A DNA stretch of 64,000 nucleotides, from positions 1 through 64,000 of the forward strand of contig NZ_WVZN01000027.1 in the NCBI RefSeq assembly GCF_011772445.1, read 5' to 3'. Every line of letters starts with the position of its first letter. Position 1 is the first letter of the stretch. The notes below the pieces were generated by a model, which was given only the letters and a program-made list of their open reading frames with translations, was not told the DNA's origin and did no database searches. The translations under genes and the position numbers were made by a program. Source of the stretch: Hydrogenophaga sp. GTDB lineage: Bacteria > Pseudomonadota > Gammaproteobacteria > Burkholderiales > Burkholderiaceae_C. Of the stretch, positions 17,251 through 26,205 are shown piece after piece.

Positions 17251-19737
17251 ATGCCGTCCTCGAAGTCGACCTCGACGTCCACCACCGCCGCCACCGCCGC
17301 TCTCATGCGCTGGTTCGCCGACCAGGGCTGGACGCCCGCGCCCTTCCAACGCGAGCTGTGGCGGCACTGGGCGCGTGGCACATCGGGTCTGCTGGTGACG
17401 CCCACGGGCAGCGGCAAGACGCTGGCCGCGTTCGGTGGGCTGCTGATCGAGGGCCTGCGCGAGCGCACACCCGCGCCCGTGCCAGCAGCGGACCCTCGGG
17501 CGCCGCGCCTGCGCCTGCTGTGGGTGACGCCGCTGCGTGCGCTCGCCACTGACACGGCGCAGGCCTTGCAGCGCCCCATCGACGCCCTGGGCCTGGGCTG
17601 GACGGTGGCCAGGCGCACCGGCGATGCGGGCTCGCGCGAACGCCGCCTCGCGCGCGAGGGCCTGGCCGAGGTGCTGGTGATCACGCCCGAATCGCTCGCG
17701 CTGCTGCTGTCCTACCCCGACACCGCCGCCCGTTTCGCGGGCCTGCGCGGCGTGGTGGTGGACGAATGGCACGAGCTGCTCGGCAACAAGCGCGGCGTGT
17801 TGCTCCAGCTCGGGCTCGCCCGGCTGCGCGCGCTGGCGCCCGCGGCCGTCACCTGGGGCCTGTCGGCCACGCTGGGCAATCTCGACGAAGCGCGCGACGT
17901 GCTGCTGCCCCACCGGCCCGGCGCGCCCATCGTGCGCAGCGCGCGCCAGCGCCCCATCGCGCTCAAGACCCTGTTGCCCGAGGCCGGCGAGCGCTTTCCC
18001 TGGGCGGGGCACCTCGGCCTGTCGCAACTGGGCCGCGTGGTGGCGCTCATCGCGCAGGCGCGCAGCGCCATCGTGTTCACCAACACGCGCGCGCAGGCCG
18101 AACTGTGGCACCGCGCGCTGGCGTCGATCTGGCTGGAAGCGCCGCAGACGCTCGCGCTGCACCACGGCTCGCTGGACGTCGGCCTGCGCGCGGCGGCGGA
18201 GCAGGGCCTGCGCGACGGCAGCGTGCGCTGCGTGGTGGCCACGTCCAGCCTGGACCTGGGCGTGGACTTCCCGAGCGTGGACCTGGTGCTGCAGATCGGC
18301 AGCCCCAAGGGCATGGCGCGCCTGCTGCAGCGCGCGGGCCGCGCCAACCACCGCCCGGGCGCGCCGGGCACCGTGCACTGCGTGCCCACGCACGTGCTCG
18401 AACTCGCCGAGTACGCGGCGGCGCGCCAGGCCATCGCCGAGGGTCGCATCGAGCCGCGCCGTCCGCCGCGGCTGTCGCTCGACGTGCTCGCGCAGCATTG
18501 CGTCACGCTCGCGCTCGGCGGCGGCTTCCGCGCCGACGAGCTGCTGGCCGAGGTGCGCGGCACGCACGCCTTCGCGGGCCTGAGCGCCGTGCAATGGGAG
18601 GCCGTGCTGGCCTTCATCGAACGCGGTGGCCAGGCGCTGGAGAACTACCCCGATTTCCACCGGGTGGTGGTGGACGGGCAGGGCCTCTACGGCGTCAGCG
18701 ACCGGCGCGTGGCGCTGCGGCACCGGCTCTCCATCGGCACCATCACGGCCGACGGCGCGGTGGAGGTGCGCTACCTGCGCGGCGCGGCGCTGGGCTCGGT
18801 GGAGGAGGGCTTCATCAGCCGGCTGCGCCCGCGCGATCGCTTCCAGTTCGCGGGCCGCACGCTGGAGCTCGTGGCGGTCGACGGCATGACGGCCTACGTG
18901 CGCAAGGCGGCCTCGCCCAGCGCCAGCGTGCCGCGCTGGCAGGGCGGGCGCATGCCCTTGTCCACCGAACTGGGCATGGCCGTGGAGGCCGCGCTCGCCG
19001 GCCCGCGCGACGCCCCCGAAATGCGCGCGCTGGCCCCGCTGCTCGACCTGCAGGCGCGCGCGTCGGCCCTGCCCACGGCCGGGACGCTGCTGGTGGAGTC
19101 CGTGCCGGCGCGCGGCGGCGGAGGCCTGTTGTTCATCTACCCGTTCGCGGGCCGCTCGGTGCACGAGGGCATGGCCGCGCTGTGCGCGCTGCGCTGGGGC
19201 CGCGCTTCGCCCAACACCTTCCTGTACGCGGTCAACGACTACGGTTTCGTGCTCGATGCGCAGCGGCGCGCCCCCGTGGACGAGGCCCTGCTGCGCCAAC
19301 TGCTCACGCCCGAGGCGCTCATGGACGACTTGCGCGAGGCCCTGAACCTGAGCGAGATGGCGCGCCGCCAGTTCCGCGAGATCGCGCGCGTGGCCGGCCT
19401 GCTCACGCCCTCGCTGCCCGGCGGCACGCCGCGCAGCCTGCGGCAGTTGCAGGCCTCCAGCGGCCTGCTGTTCGATGTGCTGCGCCGCCACGACCCCGGC
19501 CACGTGCTGCTGGCCCAGGCCGAGCGCGAGGTGTTCGAGGCGCAGATGGACGTGCAGGCGCTGGCCGCCGCCCTGCAACGTGGCGCCGCGCGCCGGCTGG
19601 TGTTGCAAGCGCCGCGCACACTCACGCCGCTGTCGTTCCCGCTGTGGGCCGAAACCACGCGCGGCGAACTCAGCACCGAAGACTGGTCGGCGCGCGTGCG
19701 GCGCGCGGCCGAACAACTTCAGAAGCGCCATGGGTGA
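17251..19737 (+). CDS. ligase-associated DEXH-box helicase (Lhr-like)
   Basis: An 828-residue superfamily-2 helicase. Motif I is TPTGSGKT, motif II VVVDEWHE (DEWH), motif III GLSATLG, and motif VI the QRAGRANHRPG region. The long C-terminal half matches the Lhr-core type seen in the bacterial ligase-associated DNA repair module, where helicase, PdeM nuclease, exonuclease and ATP-dependent ligase genes are often clustered. Only PdeM is adjacent here, overlapping by 8 bases. No ligase or exonuclease gene lies on either side within the window. Confidence 0.92.
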   Translation: MPSSKSTSTSTTAATAALMRWFADQGWTPAPFQRELWRHWARGTSGLLVTPTGSGKTLAAFGGLLIEGLRERTPAPVPAADPRAPRLRLLWVTPLRALATDTAQALQRPIDALGLGWTVARRTGDAGSRERRLAREGLAEVLVITPESLALLLSYPDTAARFAGLRGVVVDEWHELLGNKRGVLLQLGLARLRALAPAAVTWGLSATLGNLDEARDVLLPHRPGAPIVRSARQRPIALKTLLPEAGERFPWAGHLGLSQLGRVVALIAQARSAIVFTNTRAQAELWHRALASIWLEAPQTLALHHGSLDVGLRAAAEQGLRDGSVRCVVATSSLDLGVDFPSVDLVLQIGSPKGMARLLQRAGRANHRPGAPGTVHCVPTHVLELAEYAAARQAIAEGRIEPRRPPRLSLDVLAQHCVTLALGGGFRADELLAEVRGTHAFAGLSAVQWEAVLAFIERGGQALENYPDFHRVVVDGQGLYGVSDRRVALRHRLSIGTITADGAVEVRYLRGAALGSVEEGFISRLRPRDRFQFAGRTLELVAVDGMTAYVRKAASPSASVPRWQGGRMPLSTELGMAVEAALAGPRDAPEMRALAPLLDLQARASALPTAGTLLVESVPARGGGGLLFIYPFAGRSVHEGMAALCALRWGRASPNTFLYAVNDYGFVLDAQRRAPVDEALLRQLLTPEALMDDLREALNLSEMARRQFREIARVAGLLTPSLPGGTPRSLRQLQASSGLLFDVLRRHDPGHVLLAQAEREVFEAQMDVQALAAALQRGAARRLVLQAPRTLTPLSFPLWAETTRGELSTEDWSARVRRAAEQLQKRHG

Positions 19738-20395
19738 GACGCAGGACATCGCACTTGGCGGCGAGGCCTTGCGGCTGCACGCCGACCGCGCGCTGCACTG
19801 GCCCGCGCGCCAGCGCCTGCTGGTGGCCGATGTGCACCTGGGCAAGGACGACGCCTTCCGCGCCGCCGGCATCGCGCTGCCCACGGGCGGCGCGCGCCAC
19901 GACCTCGACCGCCTGGCCGCGCTCATCGCCACCACCGCCGCGCAGGAACTCTGGGTGCTCGGCGACCTGCTGCACGGCGCCCGGCCCGACGCGCCCTGGC
20001 GCGACGAATGGCGGCGGTTCCGGACACGGCACGCGCAACTGCAGATCGTGCTGGTGGAGGGCAATCACGACCGCTCGGCCGCGCGCGCCGACCTGGGCAT
20101 CGCGCGGCTGCAGGGGCGCGTGGTGGACGGCCCCCTGGCTTTTGCCCACGCGCCGTCCTCGGCGCCAGCCACCGGGCCCGCCGGCGGCGCACCCCACCCG
20201 ACGGTGTGCGGCCACGTGCACCCCGTGGTTCGCGTGCCCGGCCTGCGCGGCCGCTTTCCGGCGTTCGTGCAGGTCGATCACCAACTGGTGCTGCCGGCGT
20301 TCTCGGCCTTCACGGGTGGCTGGCTGATCGACCGCGCGCAGGCGCGCCACGCCTGCCTGAACGGCCACCTGCTCGACCTGGGCCCGGTGGGCTGA
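19730..20395 (+). CDS. pdeM: ligase-associated DNA damage response endonuclease PdeM
   Basis: A 221-residue calcineurin-like metallophosphoesterase. Metal-site motifs are VADVHLGKDDAFR, LGDLLHG, VEGNHDR and the C-terminal CGHVHPV. The start ATG at 19730 lies inside the last codons of the helicase gene, so the two are co-translated. In described systems PdeM is a nuclease partner of the Lhr-type helicase in damage repair. Confidence 0.9.
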   Translation: MGETQDIALGGEALRLHADRALHWPARQRLLVADVHLGKDDAFRAAGIALPTGGARHDLDRLAALIATTAAQELWVLGDLLHGARPDAPWRDEWRRFRTRHAQLQIVLVEGNHDRSAARADLGIARLQGRVVDGPLAFAHAPSSAPATGPAGGAPHPTVCGHVHPVVRVPGLRGRFPAFVQVDHQLVLPAFSAFTGGWLIDRAQARHACLNGHLLDLGPVG

Positions 20396-20398
20396 GCG

Positions 20399-20462
20399 CG
20401 CCGGCCGTCCCCGGCCGTTCCCGGTTCGTCCCGGCCCGCCCCCGGTCCGTCCCTGTGCCTTT
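20399..20462. repeat. C-rich imperfect repeat between pdeM and the acyltransferase
   Basis: The 100-base gap contains several degenerate copies of a CCGGYCCGTCCC-like unit in tandem. It is low-complexity sequence with no stem or promoter that can be supported. Confidence 0.3.
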
Positions 20463-20495
20463 CGTCCGTCCCGCCGTGCACCGCAACATGCCGGC

Positions 20496-21656
20496 ATGAA
20501 CCGCCGACACGACATCGACACCCTGCGTTTCCTGGCCTTCGCGCTGGTGATGGTCTACCACCTGGGCATGGCCTACGTGGCCGACTGGCCCTGGCACCTG
20601 AAAAGCGCGCACGCGGCCGAGTGGCTGCAGTGGCCCATGCGCGCGCTCAACCTGTGGCGACTGGACCTGGTGTTCCTGGTCTCGGGGCTGGCACTGGGCT
20701 TGCTGATGCGCCGCGAGACGCCGGCGCCGGCGCTGTGGCGCCAGCGCAGCGCACGCCTGCTGCTGCCGCTGGCCTTCGGCATGGCGGTGGTGGTGCCCTA
20801 CCAGGCCTATGCGCAGGCGCTGGCGGGGGGCTTCATCGAGCCCGGGTTCGGCGCCTTCCTGTGGCGCTACGCACAGGGCGGCCCCTGGCCGGCCCAGGCC
20901 TTCGACGGCGCGCACGTCGGCGTCACCTGGAACCACCTGTGGTTCCTGCCTTACCTGTGGGCCTACACCTCGGTGCTGCTGCTGGCGCGGCGTGCGCTGG
21001 CCCCACTGGCCCCGCGCTTCCAGGCGTTGCGCGGCGCGTGGCTCATGCTGCTGCCCCTGCTGCCGCTCATGATGGGGTCGCTGCTGCTGCGCCGCCATTT
21101 CCCGCCCACGCACGACCTGGTCAACGACTGGTGGATGCACGCCGTGTACTTCACCGTCTTCCTCTACGGCTGGTGGATCGGCACCGACGCCGCGCTGTGG
21201 CGCGAGCTCACGCGCCTGCGCTGGTGGGCGCTGGGCGGGGCGGTGCTGGCCTTCGCCGCGCACCTGGGTTTTCGCCTGGGGCTGACGACGCCCTGGCCCT
21301 GGGCGCGGCTGGCGGCCGACGCCGTGTCCTGGTGGGCCATCGTGGCGGCGCTGGGCTTCGCGCACCGCCACCTGAACCGCCCCTGGCCCTGGCTGGGCTG
21401 GGCGCGCGAGTCGGTCTATCCCTGGTACGTGCTGCACCAGACCCTGATCATCGTGGCGCTGGCCTGGCTGATGCCGCTGGGTCTCGGGCCGGTGGCCGAG
21501 CCACTGGGCGTGCTCACGCTCACGGTGCTGGGCTGCTGGGCGCTCAACGACGGCCTGATCCGCCGCGTGGGGTGGTTGCGCGCGTGCTTCGGGCTGGCGC
21601 CCCTGCGCCGGATCTCAGCGCCCTTGCAGGCGCAGCTGCCCCGGCAGGGGCAATGA
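20496..21656 (+). CDS. acyltransferase family protein (Acyltransferase_3/OpgC-like)
   Basis: A 386-residue integral membrane protein with about ten hydrophobic segments. The N-terminus reads RRHDIDTLRFLAFALVMVYHL, the conserved arginine/histidine opening of the acyltransferase-3 family, and further segments include FLVSGLALGLL and HLWFLPYLWAY. Such enzymes move acyl groups to surface glycans or glucans. The acceptor is unknown and no glycan genes are adjacent. Its last 42 bases overlap the convergent dehydratase gene. Confidence 0.88.
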   Translation: MNRRHDIDTLRFLAFALVMVYHLGMAYVADWPWHLKSAHAAEWLQWPMRALNLWRLDLVFLVSGLALGLLMRRETPAPALWRQRSARLLLPLAFGMAVVVPYQAYAQALAGGFIEPGFGAFLWRYAQGGPWPAQAFDGAHVGVTWNHLWFLPYLWAYTSVLLLARRALAPLAPRFQALRGAWLMLLPLLPLMMGSLLLRRHFPPTHDLVNDWWMHAVYFTVFLYGWWIGTDAALWRELTRLRWWALGGAVLAFAAHLGFRLGLTTPWPWARLAADAVSWWAIVAALGFAHRHLNRPWPWLGWARESVYPWYVLHQTLIIVALAWLMPLGLGPVAEPLGVLTLTVLGCWALNDGLIRRVGWLRACFGLAPLRRISAPLQAQLPRQGQ

Positions 21657-22520
21657 GCGCCGCAGCACGTCCTCGGCCAGCCACAGGGCGCTGCGGCGCG
21701 CGCGCTCGGCCACCATGGGCAGGGGCATCTGCTGGTAGTCGTCGTTGAAGACCTCGAAGCTGTAGTCGCCGCTGTAGCCCATGGCGTCCAGTGTCTGCAC
21801 CATCTCGATGAGCTGCGGCGTGTGAACGCCCTCGCCCGGAAAGACGCGCCAGGTGCGCGCCGTGGTCATGCGCTCCTCGAAGGTGCGCGTCTCCTGCCAC
21901 AGGAAGTCGGAGAGCTGCACCAGGAAGACCTTGCCGGGCTCGATGTCGGCCAGCGCGTCCAGCGGCGTTTTCGCGGCCAGGATGTGGAAGCTGTCCAGGC
22001 AGACGCCCAGGTTGGGGCAGTCGGCGCGGCTCACCACGTCCCAGGCGCTGGTGTATTCGTTGATGGTGCGGCCCCAGGACAGGCCCTCGTAGGCGATGCG
22101 GATGCCCAGTGGCAGCGCCAGCATGGCGAGCTTGCGCAGGTCGCGCGCGAGGTGATCGGGGTCCTGCGAGGCGTGGGCCGAGGTGGACGAACAGGCCAGC
22201 AGCACCTGGCTGTCCAGCGCGGCGCACATGCGCAGCATGGTCTTGGCGATGTCGAGCTTGTAGTCGTGCAGGTGGCCCGAGAGGCCTTCGAAGTCGCGCA
22301 GCACCTGAAAGCCGGTGGCGCGCAGGCCGCTGGCCTTTACCTCGGCCACCGCGGCCTGCCAGCCGGCGGGGTGGCCCACGAGGTCGTTGGCCTTGAGCAT
22401 GACCTGGCCGAAACCGGCCTCGCGCATGGCGCGCAGCTTGGCGTCCAGCGGGCCGGCCAGGGTGATGGTGTCCATGCCGACGTCGCGCATGGCCTCGCGG
22501 GCGCTGCGTGGGTCGTTCAT
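21615..22520 (-). CDS. 3-dehydroshikimate dehydratase, TIM-barrel domain as a stand-alone protein
   Basis: A 301-residue AP-endonuclease-2/xylose-isomerase-like TIM barrel. Metal-site residues match the QuiC/AsbF dehydroshikimate dehydratases in order and spacing: Glu145 (AYEGLSWG), Asp176 with His179 (CLDSFH), Gln202 (FLVQLSDF) and Glu256 (SFEVFND). The reaction would be 3-dehydroshikimate to protocatechuate plus water. In QuiC1 proteins this domain is N-terminal and fused to an HPPD-like VOC domain. Here the VOC partner is a separate gene placed upstream, overlapping by 4 bases. It is the last gene of the shikimate/quinate operon. Confidence 0.85.
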   Translation of the reverse strand: MNDPRSAREAMRDVGMDTITLAGPLDAKLRAMREAGFGQVMLKANDLVGHPAGWQAAVAEVKASGLRATGFQVLRDFEGLSGHLHDYKLDIAKTMLRMCAALDSQVLLACSSTSAHASQDPDHLARDLRKLAMLALPLGIRIAYEGLSWGRTINEYTSAWDVVSRADCPNLGVCLDSFHILAAKTPLDALADIEPGKVFLVQLSDFLWQETRTFEERMTTARTWRVFPGEGVHTPQLIEMVQTLDAMGYSGDYSFEVFNDDYQQMPLPMVAERARRSALWLAEDVLRRSLPLPGQLRLQGR

Positions 22521-23443
22521 GGTGCCGTCCTGGCCTGCGGGTCCTGCACCAGCTCGAACACCACGCCGCCCAGGTAGGCCCTGGTGATGGCGCCGCGCCG
22601 CTCGGCATGCACCGCCTCCGACTCGACGAATTCCACGCCGCGATCGCGCAGCGCGCGCACGGCGGCCAGCACGTCGCTCACGCCGATGCCGATGCGCTGC
22701 CACTGCTCGCGATCATCCAGGGCGTCCACGGGCGGCTCCACGAGCTGCAGCAGGAAACCTTGCCCGGGCCGCCGCCCCGGCACGCGCAGCAGGTGGCCCG
22801 CGGGCATGATGCCGAAGCGCTCCTCGTCGGGGATGGGCGTGGCACCGAGCAGGGTCTCGTAGAAGGCGGTCCAGTCGCCGCTGCGGCCCAGGCCGATGTA
22901 CTGCACCAGGCCGAACAGGCGCATGTCGAACAGCGCGGGCGGGTGCGGGTCCACGCCGGGGATCGGGACGAAGTCCACGTCGTAGATCGAGAAGTCGCGG
23001 TAGCGGTCGATCAGGTAGAGGCGGCTGCCGCCCACGCCGTGGATGGCGGGGATGTTGAGCTCCATGGCCTCGGGGTGCGTGGGCACCTCCCAGCCGCCGC
23101 GCGAGAGCACGTACTCGCGCGCGGCGCGGGCGTCGCGCACGCGCAGGCCCACGGCACCGATCACCGGCCGCGCATCGCCGTGCGCCGCGCCGAGCGCGTC
23201 GATGGGGTGCGCGTTCACCACCAGGTTGAGCGCGCCCTGGCGGTACAGCAGCACCTCGCGCGAGCGGTGCCGCGCCACCGGGCGAAAGCCCATCATCTCC
23301 AGCACCTGGCCCAGGGCCTGCGGCTGCAAGGTGGCGTACTCGACGAACTCGATGCCGTCGAGGCCGAGCGGGTTGTCGGTGTCGCTGGTGGACGCCTGCA
23401 GCGGCTCGCGCGCGGGCAAGGCGTCGATCGACGCTTCGTTCAT
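22517..23443 (-). CDS. HPPD-like VOC protein, stand-alone QuiC C-terminal domain homologue
   Basis: A 308-residue protein with two VOC modules. The first carries GLDGIEFVEYAT and RHRSREVLLYRQGALNLVVN; the second starts near LFGLVQYIGLGR. It resembles 4-hydroxyphenylpyruvate dioxygenase and the C-terminal half of QuiC1. At the positions where HPPD has its first two metal histidines this protein appears to have Gly (LFGLVQ) and Arg (QRIGIG), while the final glutamate (VFELVQ) remains. It is therefore probably not a dioxygenase, and may stabilise or modulate the dehydratase encoded next to it (inference). Both ends overlap neighbours by ATGA. Confidence 0.8.
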   Translation of the reverse strand: MNEASIDALPAREPLQASTSDTDNPLGLDGIEFVEYATLQPQALGQVLEMMGFRPVARHRSREVLLYRQGALNLVVNAHPIDALGAAHGDARPVIGAVGLRVRDARAAREYVLSRGGWEVPTHPEAMELNIPAIHGVGGSRLYLIDRYRDFSIYDVDFVPIPGVDPHPPALFDMRLFGLVQYIGLGRSGDWTAFYETLLGATPIPDEERFGIMPAGHLLRVPGRRPGQGFLLQLVEPPVDALDDREQWQRIGIGVSDVLAAVRALRDRGVEFVESEAVHAERRGAITRAYLGGVVFELVQDPQARTAP

Positions 23444-24315
23444 GGTTTCGCCTCCTGAGGGGCCGGTGGCGGCGTGTCGAGCTGCGCGAGTTCGCGCAGG
23501 CGCTCGGGCGTGGCCACCGGCAGGCCGAAGAACTCGAGGTAGGCGGGGATCTGCTCGAACAGCATGTCGGTGCCCACCTGCACGCGGCAGCCGCGCGCCT
23601 GCGCGGCCGACAGGAAGGCGGTGAAGCGCTCGCGCATGACCACCTCGCCCACGAAGCTGCGGGCGTCCAGGCGGTCCACGTCCAGCGGCAGCGGGTCGCC
23701 GGGCGCCATGCCCAGCGGCGTGGCGTTGACCACGAGGTCGACGCCGGCCGGGTCGCGTTCGCCGGTGCTGATCTGAAGCAAGGGATAGGCCGCGCGCAGG
23801 CGCCCGCTCAAGGCCTCGCTGGCCGCGCCGTTCGTGTCGAACAGCGACAGATGCGCCACGCCCGCCGCCGCCAGCGAGGCCGCGATGGCCGAGCCCACAC
23901 CGCCGCTGCCCACGACGAGGGCGCTGGCACCTTTCAGCGCCAGGCCCTTGCGCTGCACGCCGCGCACGAAGCCCTCGCCATCGAACATGTCGCCGATCAG
24001 GCGGCCGTTGGGCGCGCGCTTCACCGCGTTGCAGGCGCCGGCCACCTGCGCGGTGCGCGAAACCTCGTCGAGCAGCGCCACCACGCCCACTTTGTGCGGC
24101 ATGGTGATGAGAGCGCCGATCACATTGGGCGCGGCCATCAGCGGCGGCAGCAGCGATTCGAGCGCGCCGGCCGGGCAGTCGATGGGCACCACCACCGCGG
24201 GGGTGCCGCTGGCCGCGAACCAGGGGTTGTAGATCAGCGGCGCCTTGAAGCTGTGCGTGGGATGGCCCAGGTGGACGATCACCCGGGTGTGGCCGTCGAT
24301 GCGGGGCGTGTTCAT
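23440..24315 (-). CDS. aroE: shikimate dehydrogenase, catabolic context
   Basis: A 291-residue AroE-family enzyme. The substrate domain opens with LGHPTHSFKAPLIYN. Catalytic Lys75 (MPHK) pairs with Asp112 (MFDGEGF), and the nucleotide-binding loop is GSGGVGSA. It would interconvert shikimate and 3-dehydroshikimate. Placed between a TRAP transporter and the dehydratase genes, it most likely works in the oxidative, catabolic direction. A biosynthetic aroE is expected elsewhere. The gene symbol is used for family membership only. Confidence 0.87.
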   Translation of the reverse strand: MNTPRIDGHTRVIVHLGHPTHSFKAPLIYNPWFAASGTPAVVVPIDCPAGALESLLPPLMAAPNVIGALITMPHKVGVVALLDEVSRTAQVAGACNAVKRAPNGRLIGDMFDGEGFVRGVQRKGLALKGASALVVGSGGVGSAIAASLAAAGVAHLSLFDTNGAASEALSGRLRAAYPLLQISTGERDPAGVDLVVNATPLGMAPGDPLPLDVDRLDARSFVGEVVMRERFTAFLSAAQARGCRVQVGTDMLFEQIPAYLEFFGLPVATPERLRELAQLDTPPPAPQEAKP

Positions 24316-24334
24316 GTCGCGGCGCCCCGTTCGG

Positions 24335-25636
24335 TCAGCCGGTGTAGCCGGCCAGGCGCGGCAGGAACAGCACGAAGTCGGGCCAGAAGGTGGTGATGGC
24401 CAGCGCGATCAGCATCACGCCCAGGAAGGGCAGGGTGGCGCGCACCAGATCGCCGAGGGAGACGTTGGCGATCCTGGTCATCATGAACAGCAGCAGGCCA
24501 TAAGGCGGTGTGACCAGGCCGATCATGATGTTGAGCACCGCCATCACGCCGAAGTGCACCGGGTCCACGCCCAGGGCCACGGCCGTGGGCAGCAGCACGG
24601 GCAGGATCACCAGGATGATGGTGGAGCCTTCGAGGAAGGCGCCCAGCACCAGCAGCAGCAGGTTGGCCAGCAGCAGGAAGGTGAAGGGCGAGAGCTCGAG
24701 TCCCTTCATCACCGCGCTCAGCGAGGCGGGGATGTTCTCCGAGGTGATGACGAAGTTGAACACCGTGGCGCCCGCGATCAGGATGCCGATGGACACGCTG
24801 GTGCGCGCGCTCTGCTGCAGCGACTCGTAGACGTCGCGCAGGCGCAGGCTGCGGTAGTAGAAGGCCGCGATCAGCAGCGCATAGGCGGCGGCCACGCCGG
24901 CGGCCTCGGTGGGCGTGGTGATGCCGCTGTAGAGGCAGCCCAGCAGCAGCAGCGGCATCATCAGCGCGGGCAGGGCCTCGCGCGTGATGCGCGGCAGCTC
25001 GCGCAGCGGCACCGCGTCTTCCACCGGGAAGCGGTGGCGCTTGGCCAGGTAGTGGATCAGCGCCATCTGCACCGCGCCCAACAGCAGCCCGGGCAGCACG
25101 CCGGCCAGGAAGAGGTAGCCGATGGAGGTGCCCGAGACCAGCGCGTACAGCACCAGCGGAATCGATGGCGGCAGGATCGGCCCGATGACGGCCGACACCG
25201 CGGTGAGCGCGGCCGCGAAGGAGGCCGGGTAGCGGCCGTCGCGCGTCATCATGGCCTGCATGAGCTTGCCCGAGCCGGCCGCGTCGGCCAGGGCCGAGCC
25301 CGACATGCTGGCAAACACCACGCTCTGCAGCACGTTCACCTGCGCCAGGCCGCCGGGAAAGCGGCCCACCAGCGCGTTGCACCAGCGCAGCAGGCGGTCG
25401 AGCACGCTGCCCGAGCTCATGAAGCTGGCGGCCAGGATGAACAGCGGAATGGCCAGCAGCAGGTAGCTGGAATAGGTGCTGTTGAGCAGTTGCTCGGCCG
25501 CGCTGCCCATGTCCATGCCCTTGAGCCACAGGTAAAGGATGGACGCGCCGATCATGGCCTGCCCGATCGGCACGCCCAGCAGGCTCAGCAGCACGATGGC
25601 CGCGACGGCCAGCGAGAAGGGACTCGTCGGGTTCAC
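24335..25636 (-). CDS. TRAP transporter large permease (DctM-like)
   Basis: A 433-residue inner-membrane protein with at least twelve hydrophobic segments. Typical DctM segments include LLGVPIGQAMIGAS, AAGSGKLMQAMMTRDGRYP and LPPSIPLVLYALVSG. The C-terminal half has ITPPYGLLLFMMTRIANVS-like residues (VTPPYG). It carries the transport pathway of a sodium-driven uptake system. It overlaps the small-subunit gene by 4 bases. Confidence 0.93.
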   Translation of the reverse strand: MNPTSPFSLAVAAIVLLSLLGVPIGQAMIGASILYLWLKGMDMGSAAEQLLNSTYSSYLLLAIPLFILAASFMSSGSVLDRLLRWCNALVGRFPGGLAQVNVLQSVVFASMSGSALADAAGSGKLMQAMMTRDGRYPASFAAALTAVSAVIGPILPPSIPLVLYALVSGTSIGYLFLAGVLPGLLLGAVQMALIHYLAKRHRFPVEDAVPLRELPRITREALPALMMPLLLLGCLYSGITTPTEAAGVAAAYALLIAAFYYRSLRLRDVYESLQQSARTSVSIGILIAGATVFNFVITSENIPASLSAVMKGLELSPFTFLLLANLLLLVLGAFLEGSTIILVILPVLLPTAVALGVDPVHFGVMAVLNIMIGLVTPPYGLLLFMMTRIANVSLGDLVRATLPFLGVMLIALAITTFWPDFVLFLPRLAGYTG

Positions 25637-26205
25637 AGGGAGCCTATGTGGGTGGATTCGGTCTGCTCACGCCCACGGATGGCGTTCACGATCAGCCACA
25701 GGTGACGCGCGATGACGGCCACGGTGAACACGAGGTAGATCGAGTAGAGCCAGTCGAAGCGGATCTTCAGGTACGAGCTGCTCTCCACCTTCATGAACGT
25801 CACGTAGTCCCAGGTGGCGGGCAGGGCCAGCGCGAACAGCAGCACGATGGCGATGGAGCCCAGCGAGGAGAGCACGCGCCGCCCGCGCGGGCCGAACATG
25901 GACAGCAGCAGATCGATGCGGATCTCCTCCTCGTCGCGCAGCACGAAGGCCGAGCCCCACAGGATCAGCCAGAGCCAGGCGACGAGCGAAATCTCCGCCG
26001 TCCAGCCCACCGGCAGATCGAACAGGTAGCGCAACGCGATCTGCAGGATGAAGGCGAGGAAGATCACACCCAGAAGGACGGCGGCCACAGCCTCGGCTGC
26101 ACGCGCGAGGAGGCCGAACCCAGAGGCACCGAGGAACCGGCTTTGCCGGGCCTCAGGTGCCGCCCCCTCGAGGGGGTCGCGCGAAGCGCGGCGGGGGTGA
26201 TTCAT
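25633..26205 (-). CDS. TRAP transporter small permease (DctQ-like)
   Basis: A 190-residue membrane protein with four helices. The core begins near residue 32 (LLARAAEAVAAVLLG) and includes the family motif LRYLFDLPVGWTAEISLVAWLW. The ATG at 26205 shares a base with the stop of the binding-protein gene; a GTG one codon earlier is possible. Residues 4-30 are an unusual basic and polar extension. Residues 5-23 of it are encoded by a palindrome-rich repeat, so the N-terminus looks like repeat DNA absorbed into the reading frame. Confidence 0.9.
   Translation of the reverse strand: MNHPRRASRDPLEGAAPEARQSRFLGASGFGLLARAAEAVAAVLLGVIFLAFILQIALRYLFDLPVGWTAEISLVAWLWLILWGSAFVLRDEEEIRIDLLLSMFGPRGRRVLSSLGSIAIVLLFALALPATWDYVTFMKVESSSYLKIRFDWLYSIYLVFTVAVIARHLWLIVNAIRGREQTESTHIGSL
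26137..26190. repeat. REP-like triple palindrome inside the 5' end of the DctQ-like gene
   Basis: Three perfect dyads lie in a row: CCGGC-TTT-GCCGG (26137-26149), CCCCCTCGAGGGGG (26163-26176) and CGCGC-GAA-GCGCG (26178-26190). The arrangement resembles dispersed extragenic palindromic repeats of high-GC betaproteobacteria, but here it is translated. Confidence 0.5.

Noticed and set aside
20396-20495. C-rich tract considered as a CRISPR-like or tandem repeat array
   Set aside because: Units are short and degenerate, with no regular spacers. It is kept only as a low-confidence repeat.
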